Assembly: GCA_005804885.1 (NCBI GenBank)
Contig: SYOX01000130.1
Span: forward strand, 1 to 64,000
Length of the DNA stretch: 64,000 nt
Direction of reading: 5' to 3'
From: Pseudomonadota bacterium
GTDB lineage: Bacteria > Myxococcota_A > Bradymonadia > Bradymonadales > GCA-2716585
In this document: positions 1 to 9,069 of the stretch, piece by piece
How the letters are laid out: each line of letters begins with the position of its first letter
How positions within the stretch are numbered: the first letter of the stretch is position 1
Notes under the pieces: model-generated
The model's database searches: none
What the model was told of the DNA's origin: nothing
What the model saw: only the letters and a program-made list of their open reading frames with translations
Made by a program: the position numbers and the translations under genes

Positions 1-171
1 CTGATCGCGGCGTCGGAGGATTACGAGGACAGCGCCAACGGGGGTGAGGGCGACGAGGACATCGTGCTGGACATCGAACTGATGGAGCAGCTCATCGAGG
101 TCATCATCGCCAACGGCGGCCAGTCCCCCGAGGACTCCGGCGTCGACGAGGACCCCTGGCCCGCCGACTGA
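1..171 (+). CDS. C-terminal fragment of an acidic protein
   Basis: Frame 1 is open from the window edge to a TGA at 169-171, giving the last 56 residues of a protein whose start lies outside the window. The visible part is very acidic (EDYEDSANGGEGDEDIV) with one short hydrophobic helix-like stretch (LMEQLIEVIIANGG). Such tails are usually cytoplasmic and flexible. No family can be assigned from this piece. It is absent from the ORF track because it has no internal start. Coding is supported by the open frame to the edge and the biased third positions, but not by similarity. Confidence 0.55.
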   Translation: MIAASEDYEDSANGGEGDEDIVLDIELMEQLIEVIIANGGQSPEDSGVDEDPWPAD

Positions 172-574
172 GCCTCGATGGCGGCGCGCCGACAGGCTTC
201 ACGGTGCGCCCGGCTTCGGGCCTTGCAGCCCCCGCACTGTGCCTTCGGGCCTTGCAGCCCTCGCGCTGTGCCTTCGGGTCTTGCAGCCCCCGCGCTGTGC
301 CTTCGGGTCTTGCAGCGCCGTGACCTGATGCCTTTGGCCGGGATCTTGCGCCCGTGAACCTGACTCTGACATCCATGTCGCAGCGCGAGAGGCCCGCGTT
401 GAGCGCAGGGTGTCAGCCCCTGGGGGCCCTTCGGCCTTGGGCGCGGCCTCCTCAAGGGCCGGGGCTGGCGCGAGCGGCCTCCAAGGTGTATCCAAGGTGT
501 ATTCAAGTCATCGATTTTGGATATGACATCGAGGTCATGGTGAGCGGGTTGAGGTCGTTGTTATCGGGCGAGGC
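172..574. other. Intergenic region with tandem repeats and upstream control region
   Basis: No convincing gene is seen; ORFs listed here run through the tandem repeat and look like shadows. It holds a 29-bp tandem repeat (214-316), an 11-bp direct duplication (ccaaggtgtat twice, 481-502), and an AT-richer segment just before the promoter of the TIGR02147 gene. Confidence 0.6.
214..316. repeat. 29-bp tandem repeat, about 3.5 copies
   Basis: Units of 29 bp begin at 214, 243, 272 and 301 (the last partial), each starting cttcggg(c/t)cttgcagccc. Copies differ by one to three substitutions. There are no unique spacers, so this is a minisatellite and not a CRISPR array. It lies downstream of the partial gene and outside any supported CDS. 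Confidence 0.85.
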
Positions 575-603
575 TTGAGTTTGTGGGGGCTGTATCGTAT
601 TCT
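575..603 (+). promoter_or_regulatory. Sigma70-type promoter for the TIGR02147 gene
   Basis: TTGAGT (575-580), a 17-bp spacer, then TATTCT (598-603). The start codon at 625 lies about 15 bp after the expected transcription start. The two 11-bp direct repeats at 481-502 could be operator half-sites, but this is speculative. Confidence 0.5.
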
Positions 604-624
604 GGATTGTAGATGGAGGGGTGA

Positions 625-1473
625 ATGGTTGATTGGGCGCCGGACATCGCGGGGTTCCTCGACTATCGGGAGTATCTGCGGGCCTATTACGAGGCGGCCA
701 AGGCGAACATGCCGGCCTTCTCGTACCGTTACTTCTCGCGCAAGGCGGGCTTCACGTCGCCCAACTTCTTGAAGCTGGTCATCGAGGGCAAGCGGAACAT
801 CAGCGCGGACAGCGTCGAGCGCTTCGCGGTGGCGTTGAAGTTGAGCGAGTCGGAGCGGCGCTTCTTTGGCGATCTGGTGGCCTTCAACCAGGCCACCTCG
901 GCCCAGGAGAAGAACAAGGCCTTCGAGCGGGTGTCGGCCAGTCGGCGCTTTCGGAAGGCGCGGCGCCTGGAGCACGGCTACTTCATGTACCTGTCGCGCT
1001 GGTACTATCCGGCGATCCGGGAGATGGTCGCCCGCGCCGACTTCATCGAGGATCCGGCCTGGATCGCCGGGCAGCTCCTGCCTCCGATCGCGCCCAGGCA
1101 GGCCCAGGAGGGCCTGGAGATGTTGCTGGAGCTGGGGCTGCTGTCGCGAGACGAGTGCGGGAAGCTCCATCGCGGCGAGGCGAGCGTGACGACGGGGCAC
1201 GAGGTGCGCTCGCTGGCGATCGTCAATTACCATCGGCAGATGCTGGAGCGGGCCTCGGAGTCCATCGAGCTGGTCAGCCGGGAGCATCGGGACATCAGCG
1301 CGCTGACGGTGTGCATCGCGCCGGAGCGGGTGGCGGACTTCAAGGCGCGCATCCACGCCTTCTGGGAGGTCCTCATGGAGCTTGGTGACAGCGACGAGCG
1401 GCCGACGAGGGTCTACCAGCTCAACATGCAGTTCTTCCCGCTCAATCAGGTTGAAGGAGAGCAAGATCCATGA
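625..1473 (+). CDS. TIGR02147 family protein (DUF4423)
   Basis: The 282-residue product matches the TIGR02147/DUF4423 pattern. An N-terminal region (about 10-95) starts FLDYREYLRAYYE and continues through a helix-turn-helix-like part (FSYRYFSRKAGFTSPNFLKLVI, IEGKRNIS, VERFAVAL). A helical C-terminal domain (about 100-270) follows, with the LGLL and Q-rich end typical of the family. Known members are paralogous proteins abundant in Fibrobacter and deltaproteobacteria, often next to lipoprotein genes; their role is unproven but the N-terminus suggests DNA binding. The last four bases (ATGA) overlap the next gene, a lipoprotein, so the two are probably translationally coupled. The start at 625 follows a promoter ending at 603; an alternative frame at 633 is a shadow. 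Confidence 0.85.
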   Translation: MVDWAPDIAGFLDYREYLRAYYEAAKANMPAFSYRYFSRKAGFTSPNFLKLVIEGKRNISADSVERFAVALKLSESERRFFGDLVAFNQATSAQEKNKAFERVSASRRFRKARRLEHGYFMYLSRWYYPAIREMVARADFIEDPAWIAGQLLPPIAPRQAQEGLEMLLELGLLSRDECGKLHRGEASVTTGHEVRSLAIVNYHRQMLERASESIELVSREHRDISALTVCIAPERVADFKARIHAFWEVLMELGDSDERPTRVYQLNMQFFPLNQVEGEQDP

Positions 1474-1865
1474 ATTTACATCGGAATCTCCTTTGGGCGC
1501 TGCTCGCGGCGGCGATGATCCTCTCGTGCTCCGATCAGGTCGGCACGCACGTCGGCAACCCTGGCGATGGGGACAACAACCTCGTCGAGCCCGAGCCTGC
1601 GCCGGAGGCCTCACCCGAGGGGCAGCCCGAAGGCCAGCCGGAGGGCGAACCCGAAGGCCAGCCTGAGGCCGAGCCGGAGGGGGAACCGGAGGGCGAGCCT
1701 GAGCCCAGCGACGCGGGGGGCGACGGCGGCGACGTCGAGGAGGCCGACGGCGACATGGACGGCGACGCCTCCGACGGCGGTGATCCTGGCGATGATGTTG
1801 GAGACGCCGTCGAGGACGGGGAGAACGGAGACGCGGCCCCTGACACGCCCGAGGACGCTGGCTGA
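1470..1865 (+). CDS. Small acidic lipoprotein with EGQP repeats
   Basis: The 131-residue product has a signal sequence ending in a lipobox (AAMILSC, Cys20), then SDQVGTHVGNPG. The rest is a low-complexity surface-type region: EGQP/EGEP repeats (residues 50-79) followed by an Asp/Gly-rich tail. It is probably lipid-anchored to the outer membrane with an extended acidic stalk. No catalytic domain is visible. An AAGGAGA Shine-Dalgarno sits 9 bases before the ATG, which overlaps the TGA of the TIGR02147 gene. The pairing suggests that the upstream protein regulates or works with this lipoprotein (inference). The repeat region is a likely site of length variation. Confidence 0.8.
   Translation: MNLHRNLLWALLAAAMILSCSDQVGTHVGNPGDGDNNLVEPEPAPEASPEGQPEGQPEGEPEGQPEAEPEGEPEGEPEPSDAGGDGGDVEEADGDMDGDASDGGDPGDDVGDAVEDGENGDAAPDTPEDAG
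1617..1706 (+). repeat. In-frame 12-bp repeats encoding EGQP/EGEP
   Basis: About seven 12-bp units inside the lipoprotein gene encode PEG(Q/E) tetrapeptides. Units are degenerate at third positions but keep frame. Confidence 0.7.
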
Positions 1866-2018
1866 GGCGGCAGGGGGGTCAGGAGCGGCGGCGGCGGTCG
1901 CAAGCAGTCGAGCCTGCGTGCCTGAGGGCGCTGGCTGAGGCGGCGGGGGGGCGGCGGGCCAGGAGTCCGGGCCGGGCCGAGGGATCGACGAAGAGGGCGC
2001 TGGCTGAGGCGGCGGGGG
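1851..2018. repeat. Dispersed direct repeat at the 3' end of the lipoprotein gene
   Basis: A segment of about 26 bp reading gagg(g/a)cgctggctgaggcgg occurs at 1851, 1924 and 1993. The first copy contains the stop codon of the lipoprotein gene. The pattern looks like successive duplication of the gene's 3' end. Confidence 0.7.
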
Positions 2019-2121
2019 TGGCCTGTGGCCCTTGGGGTCATCGGGCGTCGCTTGCGTCGGGGAGAGGCTGTGGGCAGAATCGATCCGGGCGGCAGGGCGT
2101 CGCTGCAGCGGAGCGTCGGGC

Positions 2122-3417
2122 ATGGAGTTCGCGGAGGCCAGACATCTTCTTCACCGCGTGGGCTTCGGGGCGACCCCGGCGGCGTTGAGCAGGGCGCTGC
2201 GGCGGGGCTCCGAGACCACGATCAAGTTCTTGATCGACGATCTGCGCGACACCTCCCGGACGCAGCCGCTGGCGTGGGCCGAGCAGAGCGTGGCGCTGGA
2301 CAAGCGGCGCTCCGGGGGGGGCGAGCGCGAGCAGGCCGTCGAGCTCTCGGGCTGGTGGTTGCGCGAGATGGTCGAGACGACCTCGCCCTTGACCGAGCGG
2401 CTGGTCTTGATCTTCTTCGAGCACTTCGGGTCGAGCTTCGCGCGGGCGCCCTATCCGCCCTTGCTGGCCCGCCATCTGGCGCTCTTGAGGAAGCACGTCG
2501 GCGGGGACTTCAAGGCGCTGCTGCTCGGGATCGTCTCCGATCCGGCCTTCATCCTCTCGCGCGGGGGTCCGGGCGCGCTCAAGGCCGATCCTGGCGAGGG
2601 CCTGGCGCGGGCGCTGCTGGAGGCGACGATCGGGCCGGGCCAGGGTGAAGAGGAGGACGTGAGGGGCGCGGCGGGGGCCTTGACGGGGTGGGGGGTTGAC
2701 CCGCGCAACGGGGCGTTTCGCTATGATGGGGCCGCGCATCGCTCCGAGGACAGGCGCTTTCTGGGCGGGAGCGGAAAGTACAACGGGACGGACGTCGTCA
2801 ACCTGCTGCTGGCGGACCCGCGGACCTCGGAGCGGGTGGTCGAGCTGCTCTGGCTGGGCTTGATCGGCGCGCCCGGCCCCGACGCCGCCGAGCGCGCCCG
2901 GCTGGCGACGGCGTGGCGGGCCGAGGATCTCATGATGAAGCCGCTGCTGGCGAGCTTGCTGGGCCACGAGGCCATCCGGGACGCATCGCGCTTCGGGGAG
3001 GCGGTCAAGTCGCCGGTCGAGCTGCTGGTCGGGGCCATCTCCATGCTCTACCTGGAGGTGGAGCACTGGCCGACCGTGGCGAGGGCCTGCGCGGCGCTCG
3101 GTCAGGACCTGGTGGACCCTCCTGCGGCGGGGTGGCCGGCGGGCGTGGGGTGGTTGACGGCGGCCTCGATGGACGCGCGCCATCGTTGGTCGCGGGCGCT
3201 GCTGCGTGAGTCGGGCCAGCTGCAGCGGGCGCCGACCTGGGACGAGGTGGCGCTCAAGACATGGCTGGGCAAGCCGACGCTCTCGGCCGAGCGCGCCCGG
3301 GATGAGGCCGTCCGGGTGTTGCTGGCGGGGAAGCCGCTGGTGGAGCCGCCGGTGGAGTTCAGCCCGCACGAGCTCATCTTGCACTTGATGCTTGAGCCGG
3401 GCTTCCAGCTGACCTGA
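2122..3417 (+). CDS. DUF1800 domain-containing protein
   Basis: The product of about 431 residues opens with MEFAEARHLLHRVGFGATP, the characteristic start of DUF1800 proteins. Later blocks also fit the family: LTERLVLIFFEHFGSSF, the LLRKHVGGDFKALLLGIVSDPAF segment, an LTGWGVDP-like block, and RFLGGSGKYNGTDVVNLLLADP. DUF1800 proteins are found with a DUF1501 partner, as here 14 bp downstream; their biochemical role is unknown, though they are often linked to export or surface polysaccharide functions. I chose ATG 2122, which has GGAG about 8 bases upstream, over the track's 2032 because the extra 30 residues overlap the repeat region and do not belong to the family. It is somewhat shorter than many DUF1800 proteins. 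Confidence 0.85.
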   Translation: MEFAEARHLLHRVGFGATPAALSRALRRGSETTIKFLIDDLRDTSRTQPLAWAEQSVALDKRRSGGGEREQAVELSGWWLREMVETTSPLTERLVLIFFEHFGSSFARAPYPPLLARHLALLRKHVGGDFKALLLGIVSDPAFILSRGGPGALKADPGEGLARALLEATIGPGQGEEEDVRGAAGALTGWGVDPRNGAFRYDGAAHRSEDRRFLGGSGKYNGTDVVNLLLADPRTSERVVELLWLGLIGAPGPDAAERARLATAWRAEDLMMKPLLASLLGHEAIRDASRFGEAVKSPVELLVGAISMLYLEVEHWPTVARACAALGQDLVDPPAAGWPAGVGWLTAASMDARHRWSRALLRESGQLQRAPTWDEVALKTWLGKPTLSAERARDEAVRVLLAGKPLVEPPVEFSPHELILHLMLEPGFQLT

Positions 3418-3431
3418 GGGGGGGGCGAGAG

Positions 3432-4592
3432 ATGGATCGGAGATCCTTCGTCAAGCTCGCGGCGTCGGCGCCGCTGGCGCTGGCGGCTGGGCCAGCGATC
3501 TCGATGGCGGGCGCGTCGGGCGGTCGGCGTCTGGTCATCGTCGAGCTCGTCGGGGGCAATGACGGGCTCGGCATGGTGCCGCCGGTGGAGGCTGGGGCGC
3601 ACGCGGCGCTGGCGGCGATGAGGCCGACGCTGGGGCTGGCGTCGGGGGCGGCGCTCAAGCTCGACGAGCAGGTGGGGTTCAACCCGGCGCTGGCGACCTT
3701 GATGTACGCCTGGGACGGCGGCGAGCTGGCCGTGGTTCAGGGGGTCGGCGACACCGCCGCGCCGCAGGATCACTTGAGGGCGGCGGCCTTCTGGGACGAG
3801 GGCGGGGTCGGCGGGGGCGCAGGCCAGGGGTGGCTGGCGCGGCTGCTGGCCGGGTCGCCGCCGGCGGGGGCGCTGGCGCAGGCGGCGATCCTGGGGATGG
3901 GCGCGGCGGGGCCGATGGAGGGGGCCGGCGATCAGGCCGCGCGGCTGATGCCTCACGCCTTGCTGGTCCAGGAGGCGCAGGAGTCTGACCGGCTCAGGAG
4001 CCGCTCGGGCACCTCTGCGCCGCTCAAGCACCTGATCGGGCTGCGCGACGAGCGCCAGGCGAGGGCAAACCGGGTGCAGGAGGCCGTGGCGCGCTCGGCG
4101 GAGGTCAAGACGCGCTTCCCGCAGACCTCCGTGGGGCAACAGCTGGGGCTGGTGGCCCGGGCGATCGTCGCACAGGTCCAAGTCCCTGTTTACAAGGTGG
4201 TCCATCGGGGCTTTGACACGCACGCGGGCCAGCGGGGGGTGCACGATCGCTTGCTGGTCGAGCTGGCCGAGGGGCTGGCGGCGCTGCGCTCGGAGCTGCT
4301 GCGCGCCGACCTCTGGGGGCAGGTGATGGTGATGACGATCTCGGAGTTCGGCCGCCGCCCGCGCGAGAACAAGGCCGGCGGGACCGATCACGGCACCAGC
4401 GCGCCGCACCTCGTCCTGGGCGGCGCGATCAAGGGTGGCCTCCACGGCAAGCAGCCTGGGCTGGACGATCTGCTCGGCGAGGATCTCAGGCACGGCGTGG
4501 AGCTGGGGGCCTACCTGGGCAGCGCGGCGTCCTGGCTGGGGCTTGACCCCGCCGTGATCTGGCCGCGCCAGCGGCCGCTGGCGCTCTTTTGA
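3432..4592 (+). CDS. DUF1501 domain-containing protein, probable Tat substrate
   Basis: The 386-residue product begins MDRRSFVKLAASAPLALAAG, a twin-arginine-like signal (RRSF followed by a hydrophobic stretch). It continues as a DUF1501 protein: VIVELVGGNDGLGMVPP, NPALATLMYAWDGGELAVVQGVG, a GFDTH motif near residue 260, TISEFGRRPRENKAGGTDHGTSAP, and a C-terminal LLGEDLRHGVELG block. DUF1501 belongs to the alkaline-phosphatase/sulfatase-like fold; no substrate is known. It is the usual partner of DUF1800 and lies in the same operon, with GGGGGCGAGAG before the ATG. It probably acts in the periplasm with its partner. Confidence 0.88.
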   Translation: MDRRSFVKLAASAPLALAAGPAISMAGASGGRRLVIVELVGGNDGLGMVPPVEAGAHAALAAMRPTLGLASGAALKLDEQVGFNPALATLMYAWDGGELAVVQGVGDTAAPQDHLRAAAFWDEGGVGGGAGQGWLARLLAGSPPAGALAQAAILGMGAAGPMEGAGDQAARLMPHALLVQEAQESDRLRSRSGTSAPLKHLIGLRDERQARANRVQEAVARSAEVKTRFPQTSVGQQLGLVARAIVAQVQVPVYKVVHRGFDTHAGQRGVHDRLLVELAEGLAALRSELLRADLWGQVMVMTISEFGRRPRENKAGGTDHGTSAPHLVLGGAIKGGLHGKQPGLDDLLGEDLRHGVELGAYLGSAASWLGLDPAVIWPRQRPLALF

Positions 4593-4761
4593 GAGGCTGT
4601 CCGGGAGGGGCGAGCCGTGGGAGGGCGAGAGTGGACCGATGTGGACGGGACGATGGAGGGACGGGGCAGCGCCCGACCGAGTCCGAGCCGCAGATGGCCG
4701 CTTTGGACCCTCACAGCGACGGCTGGGGTTTCCAGACGGCTTCTGGCCGAGGCCGGGGCGC
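4593..4761. other. Intergenic region between convergent genes
   Basis: GC-rich spacer between the DUF1501 gene and the convergent HDOD-GGDEF gene. I see no gene and no clear T-tract terminator. Confidence 0.5.
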
Positions 4762-6294
<1,533 letters not shown>

Positions 6295-6519
6295 CCTGCG
6301 GCCTCCGTTGGACAAGGGTCCAGGTCTAGGTAGCGAAGTGTCACCTGTCCCTTCAAGTCGGTAGCCTCCTTGGAAAACTTGAGTCGACACAGGGGTTGGG
6401 ATCGGGCCATTCCTGAATTGATGCTTTGTTTTGAAATTATGTGCGACAAATGACACTGGCGTTGAGGGCCGATGGCCTCTATGTTGGAGCGGAGGGAGAG
6501 CAGCAGGGGAGGGGGCGCG

Positions 6520-7503
6520 ATGGTGGATTTGAAGATGCTCGATGAGGTGTCGCTTCGCAAGGAGCCCATCTGCCAGAGCGTCGTAGCCTGGGCGCTCCTG
6601 ACGCCAAACTATCACCTCCTGGGCCGGGTCGAGGTCGTCGTCGAAGGGATCGAGCAGCTCCCGGACGGGCCGGTCATCTTCGCGATGAACCACACCGATC
6701 GCTACAACTACTGGCCGTTTCAGTACCACCTCTGGCATGTGGGGCGAGGGTTTACGGCGACCTGGGTCAAGGCCAAGTACTTCGAACACCCGCTGATGCG
6801 CTGGTTCATGCTGGCGGCCAACAACATCCCGACGGTCTCGCGCGGGTACCTGATCACCAAGGACTTCCTGGAGGTCGTCGGGCGCCCCCCGGAGGACGCC
6901 GAGTACGAGGCGCTCAGGGCCTCGCTGGAGGATCCGGAGTCGAGGGCGTCGGCGGTGATTCCGACGGCGGTGCTCGACAGGCCCCGCGACGTGCTGGGCC
7001 TGCGCTTTGAGCCGTCCCGCGAGCCCTGGGCGGTCTTCATGAGGCGCCTCTTTCGAGAGATGATGCTCCGCTTCGTGGGGCTCAACGCGCAGGCCATGGA
7101 CAGGGGCCTGGATCTGATCATCTTCCCGCAAGGCACCCGGTCGGTGCGGCTCTCCCGGGGTCATATGGGGCTGGGGGCGATCGCGCTGGCCTCGCGGGCG
7201 ACGGTGGTGCCGGTGGGCTGCAGCGGCTCGAACCTCTGCTACCCCGGCAGCTCGCCCTGGGCGCGCGACGGGCGGATCGTCTACCGGATCGGGGCGCCGA
7301 TCACCTACGCCCAGATGGCCCGCCACCACATTGACGTCCCCTTCGTCCCGTTGAGCTTCGAGGCCGAGGAGGCGCACCGCGATCAATTTCAGGGCTACGT
7401 CGATGAGGTCATGGAGCGCATCAACGGGCTGCTCGACCCGCCCTACCGCTTCAGCGACGACCAGCGCAGCGACGGCGTCAAGGGCGCTCGCCGCTTCGTC
7501 TGA
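6520..7503 (+). CDS. PlsC-like lysophospholipid acyltransferase family protein with variant motifs
   Basis: The 327-residue product has the layout of a glycerolipid acyltransferase. The block I region reads FAMNHTDRYNYWPF: the catalytic His is present, but the Asp five residues later in NHxxxxD is Asn. Block III reads IIFPQGTRSV, with Gln where FPEGTR is usual. GAIALASRATVVPVGCSG matches the block IV region. FPQGTR occurs in some bacterial PlsC branches, but losing the block I Asp is less common. I chose ATG 6520 because of the GGGGAGGGGG site just upstream; starts at 6472 and 6481 add 13-16 residues. Divergent from the cyclase gene. Substrate unknown; it may be a membrane-lipid acyltransferase with altered chemistry or an inactive relative. 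Confidence 0.75.
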   Translation: MVDLKMLDEVSLRKEPICQSVVAWALLTPNYHLLGRVEVVVEGIEQLPDGPVIFAMNHTDRYNYWPFQYHLWHVGRGFTATWVKAKYFEHPLMRWFMLAANNIPTVSRGYLITKDFLEVVGRPPEDAEYEALRASLEDPESRASAVIPTAVLDRPRDVLGLRFEPSREPWAVFMRRLFREMMLRFVGLNAQAMDRGLDLIIFPQGTRSVRLSRGHMGLGAIALASRATVVPVGCSGSNLCYPGSSPWARDGRIVYRIGAPITYAQMARHHIDVPFVPLSFEAEEAHRDQFQGYVDEVMERINGLLDPPYRFSDDQRSDGVKGARRFV

Positions 7504-7565
7504 GCCGCCCAGGCCGCCCGCCCAGCCCCGTATCGCCGCTTCGTCTGAGCCGCCGAGGCCGTCCA
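7488..7565. repeat. Direct duplication of the acyltransferase gene end
   Basis: The segment cgccgcttcgtctgagccgcc, which contains the stop codon, is repeated about 43 bp downstream with one change. It resembles the duplicated gene ends at 1851-2018. Confidence 0.6.
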
Positions 7566-7589
7566 GCCCGGGCGGTCTCCCGCGCCCCA

Positions 7590-7628
7590 GGAAAAAGCAG
7601 CGGCGCCAGCCCTCTTGAGCTGGCGCCG
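7590..7628 (-). terminator. Rho-independent terminator of the VWA gene
   Basis: The 10-bp stem cggcgccagc/gctggcgccg (7601-7610 and 7619-7628) has an 8-base loop and is followed on the minus strand by a T-rich run (ctgctttttcct). It lies 26 bp past the stop of the minus-strand VWA gene. Confidence 0.85.
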
Positions 7629-7653
7629 CCTCGCCGATCGGCAGGATCGCGGG

Positions 7654-8796
7654 TCACTCGAAGGAGATGCCCTTGCGGCCAGCCTGGGAGCGCAGCGCCT
7701 TGCTGACGGCGGCGTCGAAGGCCTGATCCTTCTTGCCGCCCTTCTTCTTGAGCTCCTTCTGGATGTGCTCGTTGCGCTTGACGTTCAGCGCGGCGATCTC
7801 CTTCTGGATGGCCTCGCGCTCGGCGGCCTTCTCCTTGATGAAGGCCTCGCGCTCGGCCCCCTTCATCCCCTTCATCTCGTCCGGCAGGTCCTCGACGGCG
7901 ACCTCGTCCAGGTCAACCTCGCCCTGATCGAGGGCGTCGACGAGGTCCCACTTGCTGTTGCGGTACAGGGCGCTGCCCTTGGCCGCGGCGCGGGCGGCGC
8001 CGGCCGAGCGGCTCATGTCGGCGGCCTTGTCGTCCATGGCCATCTGGCTCTCCTTGGCGGCCTCGCCGCGGGCGCCGTAGGCCACGTAGGTCGTGTTGAG
8101 CTTCGAACTGAGCTCCCCGAGGCGATCGTCGAAGGGGGTCTCGATGACGACGGCGCCGCCGTCCGGGGCGATGTTGGCGAACTGGCCGTCGGCCCGCTGG
8201 GCCACGTCGCGCCAGCCCTTCGCGTCGCTGTCGGTCTCGGTGCCGCAGTAGATGGTGTTGACGACGATGTCCTGGGCGATGATCAGGCCGGCCTCCTTGA
8301 CGGAGGGGTGCTCGAAGTCTTGATCGGCGCCCTCGTTGCCAGCCACGAAGATCAGCTTGAGCGCCTTGGCGTCCTTGCGCCAGTCCATCTTCGTGCGGGC
8401 CGTGAAGATCGCCCGCCCCACGTACTCGGTGCCCCCGTTGGTCTTGAGCGCCATGAGCTTTTCGTAGATCGCGTCCAGGTCGTCGGTCAGCGGCTGATCG
8501 ACGCGCGTCCAGCCGGCCTCCTGGTAGCCGTCATTGCCGAAGGAGATGAGCCCGACCCGCAGGATCGGGGTGGGCCGGGCCGTGGCCATCTCGTTGACCA
8601 GATCCCAGATCTTCTGGCGGGCCGCGTCGATCAGGCCGTCCATGCTGTTGGATGTGTCCAGCGCGATCACCAGATCGATGTGGCTGCGCTCGACCTGGGG
8701 CTTGATCTCGTCGGCCGCGGCGCTCGACGCCAGGGCCATCAGGCTCATCGCGGCGGCCAGCATCACCAGCGCGCTCTTCTTCAACAAGGTATCCAT
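7654..8796 (-). CDS. Secreted von Willebrand factor type A domain protein
   Basis: The 380-residue product has a Sec signal peptide (KKSALVMLAAAMSLMALASSAAA). A VWA domain follows (about 38-225) with the MIDAS motif DTSNSMDG and the later Thr (NGGTEYVG) and Asp-rich positions expected for metal binding. The last 130 residues are charged and helical (EREAFIKEKAAEREAIQKEIAALNVK), probably coiled coil. It is a periplasmic or surface protein that binds a partner through metal-dependent contacts; the partner is unknown. It stands alone on the minus strand and ends in a good terminator. Confidence 0.88.
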   Translation of the reverse strand: MDTLLKKSALVMLAAAMSLMALASSAAADEIKPQVERSHIDLVIALDTSNSMDGLIDAARQKIWDLVNEMATARPTPILRVGLISFGNDGYQEAGWTRVDQPLTDDLDAIYEKLMALKTNGGTEYVGRAIFTARTKMDWRKDAKALKLIFVAGNEGADQDFEHPSVKEAGLIIAQDIVVNTIYCGTETDSDAKGWRDVAQRADGQFANIAPDGGAVVIETPFDDRLGELSSKLNTTYVAYGARGEAAKESQMAMDDKAADMSRSAGAARAAAKGSALYRNSKWDLVDALDQGEVDLDEVAVEDLPDEMKGMKGAEREAFIKEKAAEREAIQKEIAALNVKRNEHIQKELKKKGGKKDQAFDAAVSKALRSQAGRKGISFE

Positions 8797-9069
8797 CTCC
8801 TCCTCCCTTGAATCTTCATGGGCCCGCGGGCGGCTCTGGGGTCTCGTCAGGGCGCCTCAGGGCGCGTGGCCCTTTGCACGCCCGGACGCCGCCGAAGGAT
8901 CTAAAAAATACCCGCCTCGCGCCGGCCTGTCGCAAAAGATGTTGTATCTGCTGGCTTTTTTTCAAGCGCCGGGCCATGATGACGCCAACTCGCACCCTCG
9001 AAGAACCACCCTGAGGGCGCCCAGGCGCACCCCAGGCGCGCCGCCCACGGCGCTACGAGAGGCCAGCCC
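8797..9069. other. Divergent intergenic region
   Basis: Control region between the VWA gene and the APH-like gene. It contains two locally AT-rich patches (ctaaaaaataccc near 8900 and ggctttttttcaagc near 8955) that probably include promoters. The best minus-strand match is TTGCGA with TATTTT at a 19-bp spacing, too weak for a firm call. Confidence 0.4.

Noticed and set aside
214-316. CRISPR-like array
   Set aside because: Repeats are contiguous with no unique spacers, and no cas genes are in the window.
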